Of a stretch of 64,000 bases of DNA, positions 1 through 14,489 are shown piece by piece. Location of the stretch: NCBI RefSeq assembly GCF_002443255.2, contig NW_019211456.1, positions 39,005,042-39,069,041 of the forward strand. The letters run 5' to 3'. The notes under the pieces were generated by a model, which was not told where the DNA came from, ran no database searches, and was given only the letters and a program-made list of their open reading frames with translations. This DNA comes from Varroa destructor (Eukaryota > Arthropoda > Arachnida > Mesostigmata > Varroidae). Made by a program: the position numbers and the translations under genes. Positions within the stretch are counted from its first letter, which is position 1. Every line of letters starts with the position of its first letter.

Positions 1-1896
1 GCTTGTAATGCTTCACGGAAGGTCCACCATCATTTTGCGTCTACTCTACATTCGGCTAATCCGTGCATTTACAAAATTCGGCCGACTCAGTTTCGAGGCA
101 GATCACGGACGCATGGCGAGTCTGCAGGAGATCAGTATTCCGAAAGGCGCAATTATTCGAAATGATTACTCATCCATTCAGAGGATAGTTGCGCTTAGTT
201 ACTCCAGAACAGTAAGTGATTAAAATAGGCTGACTAAATCACACGGAATAGTGTACCAAGCTATTTTGTACATTGTGGGATAGACAGTCATCTATTGTGA
301 CAATATGGAAAAAGTTTTCAGTTACATGAGACATGTAGTTCTTTCCTTTTTGCTTTTCTATGTTATGGGTTACACAGAAAACGTTGTCGTATGTCCCACT
401 CATTTCTGACAGAGACAGACGCGTCCAAAAAATGCACTTTTTTCAAGTTATCAATTTAAGTTTTAACTCTTCGTTAGTGGAGATGTAAAGAGGGCTTTGT
501 GGTCGAAGCTTGATTTCTCTGTTAAAAAACCAATAAGGATAGGGTGTCTCAGTAGCCATTAGATCAGTTGTTCGACCAACTCACACATGGAAAAATTAGA
601 ACTTCTAACTAGCTCATCAATTAGGTAACGATTATAAAAGATCTATCTAAATACAGGGATAATCAAGCTTTAACTGTCGAACGTCTCGGTTGCCGAAGAT
701 GTTTATCTTTATAATCTTTGGTTGCCTAAATTATTTGGATAAAATTTTAAGCAAAGCTCCTGTAATGCTACACGTAGAGTAAAAAAAGAGCCATCGTATT
801 CTTGTTACACCCGGATGCGTTACTGTAAACGTTTTCTTTTAGCAGGGAAAAAATCTAACACACGAAAATCAGCCTCGACGCATCTGTCTGCCGTACTTAA
901 AACGATTTTTGAAATTTGGGCAGAACGGGTTTCTAATCCCATAGAAAACGCGTCGCAGGATGCAATTTAGTAATTACCCTCTCTGCGTGCGTTTCGTTCA
1001 TCGACTACTAAAGTTAGCGCAGACTTCATATGAGGCTTGCTCTGTATCAACTATTGCAATTACTAAGATGTTGTTGCTGTGCTTCGGATAAGCTACTCGG
1101 AGAATTCAACCAGCGACTGAAGAAATCAGTATGATGAACACATGGCGGCAAGGATACTCTAGCTCAAATGCAGAAGTCTCCCCGTGTCTCGTTGTCACTC
1201 CGACTAAACGAAGAGTCTTCTCGGACTTGGATTTTCTCCACCGTCGGCTGGTCGGCGCCCAGCAGTGGTCTCCGTGCGACGGCCCCAGTAACGGCAGAAG
1301 CAGGCTCGCCCTTCCCTCTTGATGGTCTCCTCCACGAATTCCTTTTCATACTCAGCAGACAGAAATGCTCATGGTAGCCGTGTTCAATGCTGTAGCGGCT
1401 GGTCCTGAACGGTAGCACCTCCGCAACAGTGGAGAGAGTAGCGTAGAAGTAAATAAGGCGCGCCGAACTCACTGTCTCATCTACCAAACCGAGTCCTCCA
1501 TCCGACAATTCCGCAGCGGCTGCGCGCTGTGTGTGCCTTACGCATGTACCGATACGGTACTGATCCGAACGCCAGAGAGACACTCACTCCGAGACCAACT
1601 TTGGCTCCGGCTGGGTGTCGACAGGGCGCCCATCGTAACCTAAAGAAGGTCGAGTAGAGAAAGCCACAATTAGAAATAGAGGACAGTGACAGTCGGGATA
1701 GTTGTAACCTCTAAAGCCAAAGACCTAATGAACTGAGATGCAAAGAATTGTTTCTGCACGAAATCGACTTGTCCGAATGAACGCATAAATTGCTCAGATT
1801 AACGTGTGAACTCTAACGAAATTTATTAAAATGATTTTCAAAAAAGTGCCGAACAAATTTTAAAGCTGTGTCTTCGTAAAGTGCAGATCCAGCAAA
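1..1896. other. 5' flank of the Snail-family gene, with a GC-rich island at about 1130-1640
   Basis: I recognise no protein-coding gene here. Most of the stretch is AT-rich, but about 1130-1640 is distinctly GC-richer and open in several frames on both strands, including a 139-codon minus-strand frame at 1164-1583. That pattern fits a promoter or 5'UTR island for the gene starting at 1897 better than a separate protein. The long antisense frame has no motif I know. Confidence 0.4.
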
Positions 1897-4800
1897 ATGC
1901 CACGTTCATTTCTTTTGTGTCATCGACGCTACAAGCATAAATGGCGATTGGCACTCCGACATGCTGCTGAGGAAATGGGAGCTCTTGATGTCGAAGGTCT
2001 AGAGGCAGAGATTTGCCTTGGACCCTCTGGAGAGCTCCCATCATTCAGCTTATCGAAGAGCCACCCCGAAGTGTGGCATGAAGATGATGATGCTCTTGGA
2101 GGCTATGATTCAGCGACTTCTGCAAAAAGTTTCACAGGTGAGCTTCGTCGATTAACGCCTATGATATAAAACTTTTGCGTCGGAATCTTTTCTGAGTCGT
2201 GTGTTAAAATTCTTTATCTACACACTATTTATGTAGCGTTAGCGGTAGGCAGAATAACCAAAATAGATTAATTCAAAAGTCTTGCACTGACACTTGCAAT
2301 TAACTGAGGTTTAATCACGGCCAACCAAAATATATGAGCATTTTCCAACCATCATGTTATCATCAACGAGTACTTTGTAGCTGTAAGAAAACTCCGTCTA
2401 AATCCATGTCGTGGAAGAAGGTGATCACATAATAGACCTGAAAGGCAATCCGTGCAGCAGTTGGAGTTTTTTTGAGATGTGTGTAAAAAATCTCCATATA
2501 TTCCCTCTGTAGCATATAAAATCCCTTTTTCTTAACAATTTAGATGTGAAATTAATCGTCATAGAAGAAACAGAGGCTTGGTTGCTCAGCTGAAATTAGC
2601 AATTTCATTATTTTATTACGCACCTTATGAAGTAATTGTTTTTTGTCTTTCTATATATTGTAATGTATCGAACAGCATTATGGTTGTTTTTTTTTTTAAA
2701 TCGAGATCGGTAGCATTTTAATTCATGTGAAGTACCGTGGCGCTTCCCCTCCTAAACTTGATGTGAAGTATCTCGAAAAAAAAGCGATTTAAGATCTATA
2801 TTTTTTTTGTTATTATTTCGTACTACAGGACCTTATAACAGAGTGTTTAACAAACAAGTACAATTTCCGGTCTGAAAGGCGCATGTACAAAACTTCGAAT
2901 TGTTAGTTTCATGGAATTATGTACAATCTTATGAGCTATTAGAAACGTTTCCCCTGACAGACAAGGTTCGTAATAATCGGCATTTTTGTTTCTTTAGTGG
3001 TAACAGTTTCTTTTGATATTGGTCATCCGATACATCGTTGTTTTACTGCAGAGGATGGGGTTCAATGGCAGCTTCAACGTACATACTGCACGTTGTCAAC
3101 ATGTAATAGACTAGTGGGTGCAGTTATTGGGGTGAGGCCCCCCCCATATGGTTTAGATTATTAGCCACATCTTCGCGTTAGGCAGTCATCGCATACTGTA
3201 CATCTATTCCGAGGGTCCTCTGCCACACTGTATTCAGCAAGCACGGCCGATGTGTTTACAATGGAACCTGTTTACATGGGCCGATCTGTGAGTTACACAG
3301 CATGAACACCCACAAGTAAACCGCAGAGAATGACGTTTGTACTATCCAGCCGTCGATCTGTTCTGTCTGGACCGGAGAAGGTCGACTGCGGCGCCGATTG
3401 ACGAGGCTGTTCGCTCTTCCCTATATGTGCACAATAAACACCTTGTCGTCTGTGTTACATATAATCTGTAGAAAATAAACGTGAATGAGGTACCAGATCA
3501 AGAGCTTTGCTCATGTCTGGGTGAGAAGCCCACACGCATGCAAATTTTTCCTTATAGTTATTGTATCAATTGCCCTGCCCAGACATTAGGCGTTAAATCT
3601 ACACCTACATGTACCTGGTACCTGTCGCTAAGGGAAAGTTATGGCATTAATGCATTGCCAATAATCATTACATAGTTCACTTCTGAATACGTCTCCCAGA
3701 TACCGTCGCGTAACGGCGCTCTGCAACGAGCTTTCGGTCCGAACCAGAAGTCGTTAGTATTTTCACTCTTTAGCATAGGTTAGGTTCAGTAAGCGTTACA
3801 ATATATTTTAGTCGATCCGAAGTCCTGGATGATTTTAATAAAGATTTCTGTATACAATTAAATCAAACAAAACTTATGGTAGACCGCTGGTTCTTTATTT
3901 ATGCGTAATTAGGACTCTGTCGAGACTTGGGCTCGTGTATTTTAAAAATAAAAAGAGGGCTCCTTAGAAGAGTCATGTCAACTATGGTTCATCCCATATA
4001 TCGATCTTGACACCTTAAGGTAATTTGGGTTAATGGTTGGATAAATATTATCCTCATGGTACCCTAGTAGGTAACGTATTTGCCAGCTAATAATGGGTAA
4101 ACAGTTCGATGCGTGTCGCGTAGGAACCAGCCGTTTCAAGATATTCTTGGTTAAAAGATGCCGGCCTATAGGCAATAATGATGAATCATAGAACATGACG
4201 AAATATGTACAATTTTCTTTGGTTATCGACAGGCAGCCGAAAATGATTTGTTCTCTAAATTCATTACTCCCTTTGAAAAAATTCATCATTTGCTCAGGTG
4301 AAAAGTTCCGCGTGTAGTCAGCTGATATATAAAAATCTTTGAAAGGTGTCAAGTTGGGTTATGTCGCATAAACGAAGCGAGTCTGGAATGATGACTCTTG
4401 GGAGGCTCAGTTCATCATGCTTTTCTGTTAGTGACCTCAAAGCTTCGAATACGTTATGCCAGCATCTTACTGTCCCGAATCCAAGAATATCCAGAATCAC
4501 GCTGTCCAAGCTGATTTATCTAGCGTCAGTTATAATAAGTCATTCAGCATAATGAACATCACTTGATAAAACCTCCTATCTAAAGTTTACGTCATATGGT
4601 TACCTAAGTACGATACTCGTGAGAATACCCATAGGTAACAACCCTGCTGTTTGATTCAATTAGGTATTTGTATCGTATGAGATTATTTGCATCCCAATTA
4701 ATATTGCACTGCAACTGTTCTTTTAGCACCGAGACCTTTCTGCAGTGAAGGCTTGATGGTGCCATACAACGAGCCCAGTTGTTGCGGCGATAAGTTGAGA

Positions 4801-7800
4801 TTCCCTAACGTATCCCGTACTGCGGTATCAACGACTCGTTTCAAGCGTATTCTTATAGGCCAAACTTTTTTAAACTATTATGTATAATTGAAACAACAAT
4901 CTTTGCGTAAACCTGATTTTCGTTTGCAAGACGACATCTGAAGCGTTAAGGTATAAATATTAATCAACTTCCTTGAAGCATGCGAAATCTTCATATTAGG
5001 CTGATACAAGAAGATTTCGAAGTGTTTCCAACTATGCGCCACTAGGAAACGAAATTTTCTTGGTCAATATTTCAGTCTTTTAAGAAATTTGTCAGCGAAA
5101 ACTAATGAAATTTCCTCCAGGAGAACTTATTTCAGGAACCTTTGAGTCTTAAAAAGTCGACGCTTAGTACCCAAGTTCTTATTCCTCGAAGGGTGCGTCA
5201 CGGAAACTCATCAGTGATAGGTAAAGATATTAAGCTAAAAGGTATTAAGCCAAAGCAGAGTACGGAAATGGTAGGAACGGAGAGTGAAGTGTTGAAGACT
5301 AGCGAGGAAGCAACGACATGTCCGGACCCGAGGACGAGAACGCGTTGCCCCGATCAAAGAGACTTTAGACGAAAGCCGAGCTTGTTCTGTAAGAGCTCGG
5401 TCAGTCCCACTGGCCTTTCACATGTAACGCGTTATAGAATTATAACTCGGACGCTGAAAATTCCAGCTAGCTTATTCTTTAACTTATTCTATCCAACGCT
5501 AGATTAAACTGGATTATTTTTGCAATCTATTTCCGTGAAATTATGGGGCTTTTCGTACCCTAAACAGATAGCTACTGGAAAAACATATCCGAATATCGGT
5601 AAAAAAAGGAAAGCACCTCTAACACATCTTAAAAACTATCATTCGAAGTTCAAAGTTAGCCAGGTTCGTTTCTAACAACATAACATCTTATAATATTTCT
5701 GATTAAAGAAAGAGATGAAAAAAGACAACTATGTTTAAAGAGCTGAGCTCAGCACAACTTTGCTAATCTAAAATTTGGCTTATTTATTTTCAAGCTAACG
5801 TAATTCAGTACATATCGATGATGACGTCAAAGTCTTACTACTATCTTACCATACAACAGCAGAAGGTCATTGTTATTTATATTTTGACGGCAATAAGAAA
5901 AGCAAGATGCAATTAATTGATTGCCACGGTCGAGCTTTTTGAACGCTAATAATGTTTTCTATTGGAACAAATTAAGGGCAATTCCTAACCAGATTGTATT
6001 TACGTGGCCGAAGGGCTTCCCCTATAAACTGCCCCTTAATGTGCTGCTTGGTATTTTCTTTTACTCCGTGTACTTTTATTTGCTCTATGACGAGCAGACC
6101 TGCGAGGCTATCAATTTATTGTCATATGAATTGTTACCTCTCGAAACAATGCATTGTTGAGTATATTCTTATAGCTTTAGTGTGAACGTGATTTGTGTGT
6201 AGTTTTGTTTGTCTTTAATCAGTTTGCGGTCCTTATTTTCTTCCGGTACTAACCTGTATAACTACTATCTGCTTGAGAGCGTTCGCGTGCCAAGATCAAG
6301 GAGCATCTACCAGTAGTATCTTACGTGGCTCGCGTTGTCTCGAGGAGTTCGTTTAGTAATTGTTATTGTTTTATCGTTTATAGCCGTCGTGGTAGCCTTT
6401 GCCCTGTAACGGAAGTCCGTTCGTTTCAAGCCGACTGCTGCTTTCGCTATTCTGGATCCTTTTACGTCCCTAAGGCAGAATATTTAAAGGATCGCAAACG
6501 ACGAATCAAAGAAAGTACTCTTACTATCTAAGGCTATCCTTCTCACTCTGGTCGGCGGCGCTGCAAACACTTTCGATTTTCGAGTGAACTTGATCTTCCC
6601 GCTAGATCGGCCGGTGTAAATCTTCATATCCCAATGCGTCGCCAAACAGCAAAGTCGAACATGGTTATGTTCGACTCTAGACGGGGTTGGTTCCTTCATC
6701 TTTTCAACTCGCTACTAAACGCATATCTAACAAGAAATGACCTCGAGGTGACCCGAGCGACAGCACTGTCTACCAAGCATTTGATTCGGGCAACGAAAGA
6801 TCTGGACGGCGGAAATGACCAACCGGATGCTCTAGATCTAGGCAACTCCGTAATCGTGACCATAGTAAAGCGTGTACATCAGTTAGAGCTCCGTTTAGAC
6901 GCTGTTATCTTCACTAGTAGCGGGTTCCCGCTAGAGGTGGTTACCAGATGTGCAAAAAATGAAAGATTTCGAGGGCAATTTATGCCTGTGGCTCGTGGCG
7001 ACTTTTGGTGATGTTGGTAAGCTCGAGCGCGTCTCGAGCTGTCTCTCAGTTAGGCCGAACTCATCGACTCCAAACTATTACACATCGCGGTACTATTCTC
7101 AGCTAGCGTTTCGCGAAAAGGCTGGCGTAGTAGCTTGGGCATGATTCGCGAGAGAAGATTCGGATTATTTATTTATATTTGGTTGTTTCGTTCGTAGACT
7201 GTTTAGAATAAAGCCGAAGTACCTATGTAGGAATTGACTTTTTTTAAACGTATACTATACTAAAATCGAATATTACAATGCTTTAATACAATTAATAAGC
7301 AATTTAAAGGCTCAGTTTGCATATAAATCGAGAGTAAAAGCAAATAATAAAAATGTAAACTTTCAAGCGCGTTACTCGAATACAATGATATCATCGTAGG
7401 CCAAAAAATACCAGCCCGCCTACATCTTTTTCCACAGTACCACTCAACTAAGAATGCCATTTCGCATCGAATCAAGATGTACGATTCTGCCGGAGCATAT
7501 GGCTTAGGTAATCATAGGTAAAAAAAAAAGAAAGATCTTGTTAAATAAACAGTGTGTCTGCTTATTAACCTTTTCGTGTACAGTGGCATCTTATTATATG
7601 GTTCTTCTGTTATTGTCCTTTATATTTAGATCTCCAACCAGCAGCAATGAGCCCTCGCAGTGATTCGAGCGGAGATTGCGTAGTTCCTCAACTGTATCAT
7701 CCGACAATGCAGGCTTCCAGTAACATGCAAGCACTTTCAGTTAATTTTCATCGTTTCCCGTTTATGGCGTTAGAGCCACCTAGACAGGACCGGTACGTGC

Positions 7801-9787
7801 ACACGCACCCTTTAAATATGCAAGAAGGCGACACCGCTAAGAAACTGCCAGGCCAAGGATCAATTGAAGTCCCCCAGGTAGAGAGCATTTTGCCGCCTCC
7901 AACAGCGAGCGAAGTAGGCACAGTGGATGACTCTCTACAGGTGCAGGCAATTGAAAATTCATTGAAGCGTGGGTCAATGATGGATGCACTTTTAGAACAA
8001 GTTCGCGCTGCTCGAAAGGCCCTTCGAGATAATGATCCTGATACAGCTCCTCATTTAAAGGAGCGTGACGTTAGTGTGACTTCAAGTCCTGCTGATGAGT
8101 CAAGGGCTTTAGAATCAACTTCTAAATTCTGCATAAGTCCTCCTCATGAGACTGACATGAAGGAGACAGAGGTATGTACAAAGATGGGACCTCTAAGGGT
8201 TGAGCTCACGGTAGGTCACTTCAGTACTTCCATGAGTGCTTTCAAGTGACTTAGAGCTGAGCTTGAATACATTTCGTTCAATCAAGTAGTAGAGATAAAA
8301 CAAATTGTAAGCATGGAGTACGAAATGAGTTTCTTTCCATAGCACAGGAACACATTGGAGCTGGATTGAAGAACGTATGTTGCCAATAATTATTTGGATG
8401 AGAAAATTACACCAGACTGACTTTGATCTTCTTGGCTATTGAATCTATGAGAGGTTACCAGCAATGCGTTCTCTGTTATTTTATAGGGTGACACGGAGGA
8501 TAATGGCCATAGCTGTTGTGACTGCGGCGATAGTTTTGAGTCTGTACCTGAGCTGGAGGCACATAGAAGCAAGAAGCAGAGCTCATGCAAGAGGGCACGT
8601 AGGTGCCCCCACTGTGAGAAGGTGAGATGCCATTTGTCATTGATTGTGTGGGTTGCTTAAATTGTTCGAGGAGCAGGTTATATTGCGCTGTTCCACAAAG
8701 AGCGAGGTGTCTCATACTTAGTAAAAGACAGTACAACATCAGCTAAATCGGTCAAAATTACACAGGTCAATATCGGCTAAAGTTGATGCTTTATACAGAC
8801 GTATGCCATATGCAATTCCTCAGATGTACGTATCTCTTCCTGCACTGTCGATGCATATTCGAACTCATGGGGCTGGGTGCCAATGTCCCTATTGCGGGAA
8901 ACGCTTCTCACGACCATGGCTCTTGCAAGGACATATTCGGTGAGTAACGAGAATAACTGTTGGCCAACGTTGGCCGCCCATTGTGCTATCAGTTGATGTC
9001 TAGGGTGGTAAATGCCTCCCTAGACTAAAAGAGCTGAGCCATCCAATTTGGCCAAGTCCATATTACATATATGTCACGTTCTGAAAGAATTTCTTCGAAC
9101 CTATTTTAGAAGCTGATAAGATGAATGTACTTCCGTCTTACAGTTGACAGTTTGTAAAGTGTGATTGTATTAGCGAGAAGTATATTTTTTTTCGCAAGTC
9201 GGTAATAAGTTTACGTAAATATCAGAAGCTTAATATGAAGGGGGTAACCTTTAAGTGTACGGTCCTTATCGAACTTTCAATAGTCTAGGTAGCTCTTGTT
9301 CCCGGATAGCAGTCAGCATACGGAAGAGGGGCAAATTGAAAATCTAACTGGAATCTCTTACTTTCTGTATACTGAATAAGAGCTACTGCTGTGCTCATAG
9401 TAATTGTGGATGACCGAAGTCGTTAAGAAATAGTACATGCTCCATCTGGTATTATGATAGCTTCTTGTTACAACCAAAATTGCACAAGATTATAAGAACC
9501 CGTCTGTCTGCTCCCAGTCCATCATATACGACAATGATATGAGAAATCAAATACACAAAAAGTTAACGAATTCGGTTTCAACCTATGCCTTCGATAGGAC
9601 GCATACTGGCGAGAAGCCGTTCTCTTGCCCTCAGTGCGGTAAAGCCTTCGCCGATAAATCGAATCTTCGCGCGCACATCCAAACTCATTCATCGGCTAAG
9701 CCGTTCACTTGTGGGAGATGTGGAAAGGCGTTCGCGCTTAAAAGCTATCTCTACAAGCATGAAGAAAGCTCTTGCCTCAAGAAGTAA
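1897..9787 (+). CDS. SNAG-domain Snail-superfamily C2H2 zinc-finger transcription factor (Scratch/Kahuli-like), 5 exons
   Basis: A sequence-specific nuclear repressor. CDS exons are 1897-2137, 7630-8171, 8487-8621, 8824-8939 and 9598-9787. All junctions are GT-AG, the phases close, and the total is 1224 nt (407 aa). The protein opens with [12 protein letters not shown], a SNAG motif, which in this family recruits corepressors. A long low-complexity middle follows. Zinc fingers: a degenerate finger from Cys271/Cys274 lacking a clear second His; ZF2 C301/C304/H317/H321; ZF3 C327/C330/H343/H347 with [11 protein letters not shown]4 C355/C358/H371/H375 with [12 protein letters not shown]5 C383/C386/H399/C404 (C2HC, KHEESSC). 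SRPWLLQGH plus a C2HC last finger define the Snail superfamily, and [10 protein letters not shown] points to Scratch or Kahuli rather than Snail/Escargot. The start is fixed by the SNAG motif and an A at -3. Exon 2 could instead end at 8210 (also phase 0). Which orthologue it is remains open. Confidence 0.88.
2138..7629 (+). other. Intron 1 (5.5 kb) of the Snail-family gene
   Basis: The intron runs from the donor after CACAG (GTGAGC) to the acceptor TATATTTAG. It is a phase 1 intron, splitting a GAT codon. It is mostly AT-rich. It contains an interrupted minus-strand reading frame (3978-4509), a plus-strand open frame of 121 codons (5142-5507) and a GC-richer patch at about 6540-7140 with a plus-strand frame of 125 codons (6634-7011). 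None has a motif I recognise. Large first introns of developmental transcription factors often hold enhancers, but I see no specific one. Confidence 0.75.
3978..4509 (-). pseudogene. Interrupted minus-strand reading frame of unknown family inside intron 1
   Basis: Two overlapping frames on the minus strand, 4509-4318 (63 codons) and 4352-3978 (124 codons), would make one reading frame of roughly 170 residues if a single one-base shift near 4320-4350 were allowed. The predicted text looks protein-like, with mixed polar and hydrophobic residues and segments such as [12 protein letters not shown] and [11 protein letters not shown], but I recognise no family. It could be a decayed retrocopy or transposon protein, or chance. 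No splice sites rescue the break convincingly. Confidence 0.2.
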
Positions 9788-12700
9788 ATTGTTTGCCAAC
9801 AAATCGTCAAATCAAAATTAGCCTTTGTAAATATAAACAGCAAGGTTATGTTTCGGTCTTGTTTTGGGAAAGGTATTTTTTTTCTTCGTTCATAGCGGGG
9901 CGTCTGCAAGTAGCGTTTATGCACGACTACTGTGTATTAGCTCCCGAGTTATTCAGAAATTCCCTATTAAGTTTGGCATGTTGTTCCATGAACCGAAGCT
10001 TTAGAAATTATGGCCATGAGGCTGGCTTATCGATCCGGCTCATGGAGGTCAGTTCTACAAAAACAAGATTTTGAAAAGGCACAGCCTGGGACTGTTTCTA
10101 AACGAAACGTCACAGGTGTTAAAAGATTCTTTATGTTCTAAATTCAATAACAGAGTTCAATTATTGCACTATTGTATTGTGTATAAATACTGATACGTGT
10201 CTGGACTAACATTTTGTGAGAACTACAGTATTATATGCGATCCTGATTTCGTTGTTTCCCTATTGCGATCTCGAGAAAATTTTCACATGAGTGGCAGCCA
10301 GCGTCTATGTCATATGCTCTCAATCTACGAAATGTACTCTTCGACGGGCAAATCGAACTTTACAAGATCAGCCCATTTGTTCAAACTGGTCAGACTTTAG
10401 GGTGCGTGTGCAATTGATCATACTTGCAACTATAACATAAATACTCGTTATAGGTAGACCAAGATCATTTGTTGAGCAGGTAGTTAGAGATGTTCTTCTG
10501 GGCATGTAGTGTTACTTTCAAGGGAGGTGCGTTACCTGACGCAAAGCGACTTCGTTATACGGGCGCACTGCACTTTAAGATACAAAGTGGACTGGTCAGA
10601 TTCTCTCCTAGATAATTATCTGTCCTTTGTTTATTTGAGCCATGTTCAGTGACTGCTAGGAAAATCTCAGTGTTTCCTTATACAGTTAATAGCCACTGAA
10701 TGATGCGGTTCTTAACTACATAGCACTACTGGAGACGCAACATTTCCACAAGCATGATACTAAAAACACTTTCCGAATAAAGAAAACGTAAACTAGCGCA
10801 CCTCTCACTTGAACGCCCAGTAGCTATTATATTTTTTATACAGTAAATATTCCCCTGGACTGGCCTAAGCCTATCCCACCGAGTGATCGCTGGTCATAAT
10901 AGAATACAAGAGAAAAATTACCTAAGCTTTGTCGATGCCATCCATTTATACCACGCCCTTACAGCTAGCGACGTATATATATATTACGTGTAAACTCAGC
11001 CTAATTGATATGATGATGGTACCGCGATTTGCGTTCGTTCCTTACCTGAACATCTACCTACTGCATAAATGCTTTATATACCATACATTTGCAATGGAAA
11101 CATAATTACATATAAGAATGTATCAGCCCTAAAAACGCTATATATATATATATATATATATATATCTAGAGTGAAAGAGCCCTGTGTAAGCAGCTAAGGT
11201 CAACTAATGACTGGTGTCTCAGTAGGTCTTATTTTTCATTGGCGAGCCTCGATTCGCGGCCGAACGCAACAGAAAGCAAGGCTAGATCTAGCTTTGACGA
11301 ACTTCTGACAAATTCTGGGTGTATTGTTTTACAAAGGGGCTCTATGATCGTCGGCCAAGATAAACAGAGGATCAATTAGCAGAGACGTGTTGTAGAAAGC
11401 TGAAATAGAATAACAGCAGCTATTCATATAAGAATCAATGGTTCAGGTTTCTATACGTAATTGTATTTGGGTGCCATATGTGCTATATTTTAGATGTGGC
11501 GAAGCCCGATCTGTGCGACAATGTTATACTTAATGTGTACACATCCACTGTGAATTTTAGTTTTCATTCACTCAGCCATAAAATATTATCAAGGCCGGTA
11601 AAATGTCACTTGAAGCCGAAAGCCGTTCGTTGCAATCACGAGCAGACTATGAGAGGTAACTAAGTTCAGACGTACATTATATGTATATATAGTTAGCTTT
11701 TAAAGTCTTAGGACGTACTTATATCACTGAGATAGGTCGGGACCAATAACAATTGCTTCTAATAAATTTCTAGCAGATACGTTTCAGTTTACAGAGCAAA
11801 CATCCATATCCATAACGCCCACAAATAGGGACAAGAAAAAAAAACAGATGAAGTACGACGCTGTATAATAGAGACGTTCAAATAGATACCATACCTATTC
11901 ATTATTTAAATCTATTGTCATAAAATATACGATCGTACTTAAAGGCCGTAAATGGCCAAAAGGTAATATAATCATTCTATTTATTAATAATCTTAATAAA
12001 GCAACACTTTATTGCTCTTCTTAATAGACCTTCGGTGTATTGATTTGTATATAGTCACGGCAGTCACTAATTAATATTGATAGCCACTCTGACTTAGTGG
12101 ACTATCGCTGGTACGTACAAACAGCTGGCGCAATTATATAATTAGCAGTTAGTTATTTGTTTAATCGGTTGAAAGCGGGCTTGTATGTACGAACTGCCGT
12201 CATACGTTTGCTATATAATCGTATATTGGTAATTCTCTAAACTTTCATAGCTTTTAGCCGGACATTTTTGAACCAACATACATCTCTCGACACAGAAAAA
12301 GAGGTCATCAGATCCTGTCACTCTGTGAAACTACTATATTACATCTACCGAAATGTTAATATTCCGTTCTATCGTAGCTGTTGCCTGTGCACATCGAGAC
12401 TCGTAACACGTGGCAACAAGCACAAAAGCAACTTTGTTCGGCTACTTCGTCTTGCTATTATAGCATCGATATAATCACTCTAAAAGCTGGCCATCGAGCA
12501 TATTGTCACGCAGACCACGTCGTAGAAAAATTGTGATTTAACTGAAGTAAGTGCTTAAGGTATAGCGTCCTATACCTGACAAAAATGTCACAGGATAAAG
12601 AATATATGTGTGTGCAGGCTTGTCGATAAACGTTAACACGTTCTTTCACCGTGTATGTCAGCTCGAGCGTTTTGTTAAAATGAGTGCCTTTCCAAAGGCA

Positions 12701-13215
12701 TCTTAACTAGAAGCACACGTAGGCCAAACTATTATTGATGTAGTGATACATATGTATAGAAAACCGTGTTCTTTATTGGTTTACCAAGATAGCAAAATTT
12801 AAGGCAATTCTTAGGCCGCATTTAATCTAGGATTAGTCTATATGTGTTTACGTGGTTCAAATTTATGGTTGATTGTGTGTAGTTGATTCGAATTGCCTGC
12901 AAACGTAGGACAATCTCCGAGATTACGTTCAGTATATGAAACGAGTACATAATTACGTTAAGTACATTTGTATAGTGTTAAATTTGTCAAGCAACTATCG
13001 ATCGAAAATAGTAAGCTTTTCACCACCTTCGCGTCAGCTTTCTTGTACAATACCTGCCATAATCTAAGCTTTAAAAGACTTTTTTTTTAATGCAAATTGG
13101 TTACCTTCATTAAAATCTTCCAAACGTACGTAGCACACAATATCCATTTAGCCTAGGTGATCTTACTTAAAATGTAAGTACTTAGAATGAGAATGCCAGA
13201 CTGAAAATGGTGCCG
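9788..13215. other. Intergenic, AT-rich, between the Snail-family gene and actin copy 1
   Basis: No gene recognised. It presumably includes the 3'UTR of the Snail-family gene on the left; an AATAAA occurs at about 10776. A (TA)n tract lies at 11139-11165. Short open frames here have no recognisable motifs and AT-rich codon use unlike the genes. Confidence 0.5.
11139..11165. repeat. (TA)n microsatellite
   Basis: About thirteen uninterrupted TA units in intergenic DNA. Confidence 0.95.
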
Positions 13216-13221
13216 TTTATT
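13216..13221 (-). terminator. Polyadenylation signal AATAAA of actin copy 1
   Basis: TTTATT on the plus strand reads AATAAA on the minus strand, about 35 bases after the actin stop codon. Confidence 0.6.
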
Positions 13222-13255
13222 GAATGCCCATAATCCGGCGACGCGACGAAGGTAT

Positions 13256-14425
<1,170 letters not shown>

Positions 14426-14465
14426 CTAGACCAACGATCGAAACCACTCTGCGACGGCCAACTTC

Positions 14466-14473
14466 TTTCTATA
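14466..14473 (-). promoter_or_regulatory. TATA-type box of actin copy 1
   Basis: The minus strand reads TATAGAAA, ending 80 bases before the ATG. The spacing parallels the TATAAA boxes of copies 3 and 4, whose first base is 93-94 bases before the ATG (87 here). Confidence 0.5.
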
Positions 14474-14489
14474 GGCCTATAACCTACTG

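Noticed and set aside
1164..1583. A 139-codon minus-strand frame
   Set aside because: It lies in a GC-rich patch where stops are rare, is open on both strands, and has no recognisable motif. Treated as promoter-flank DNA.
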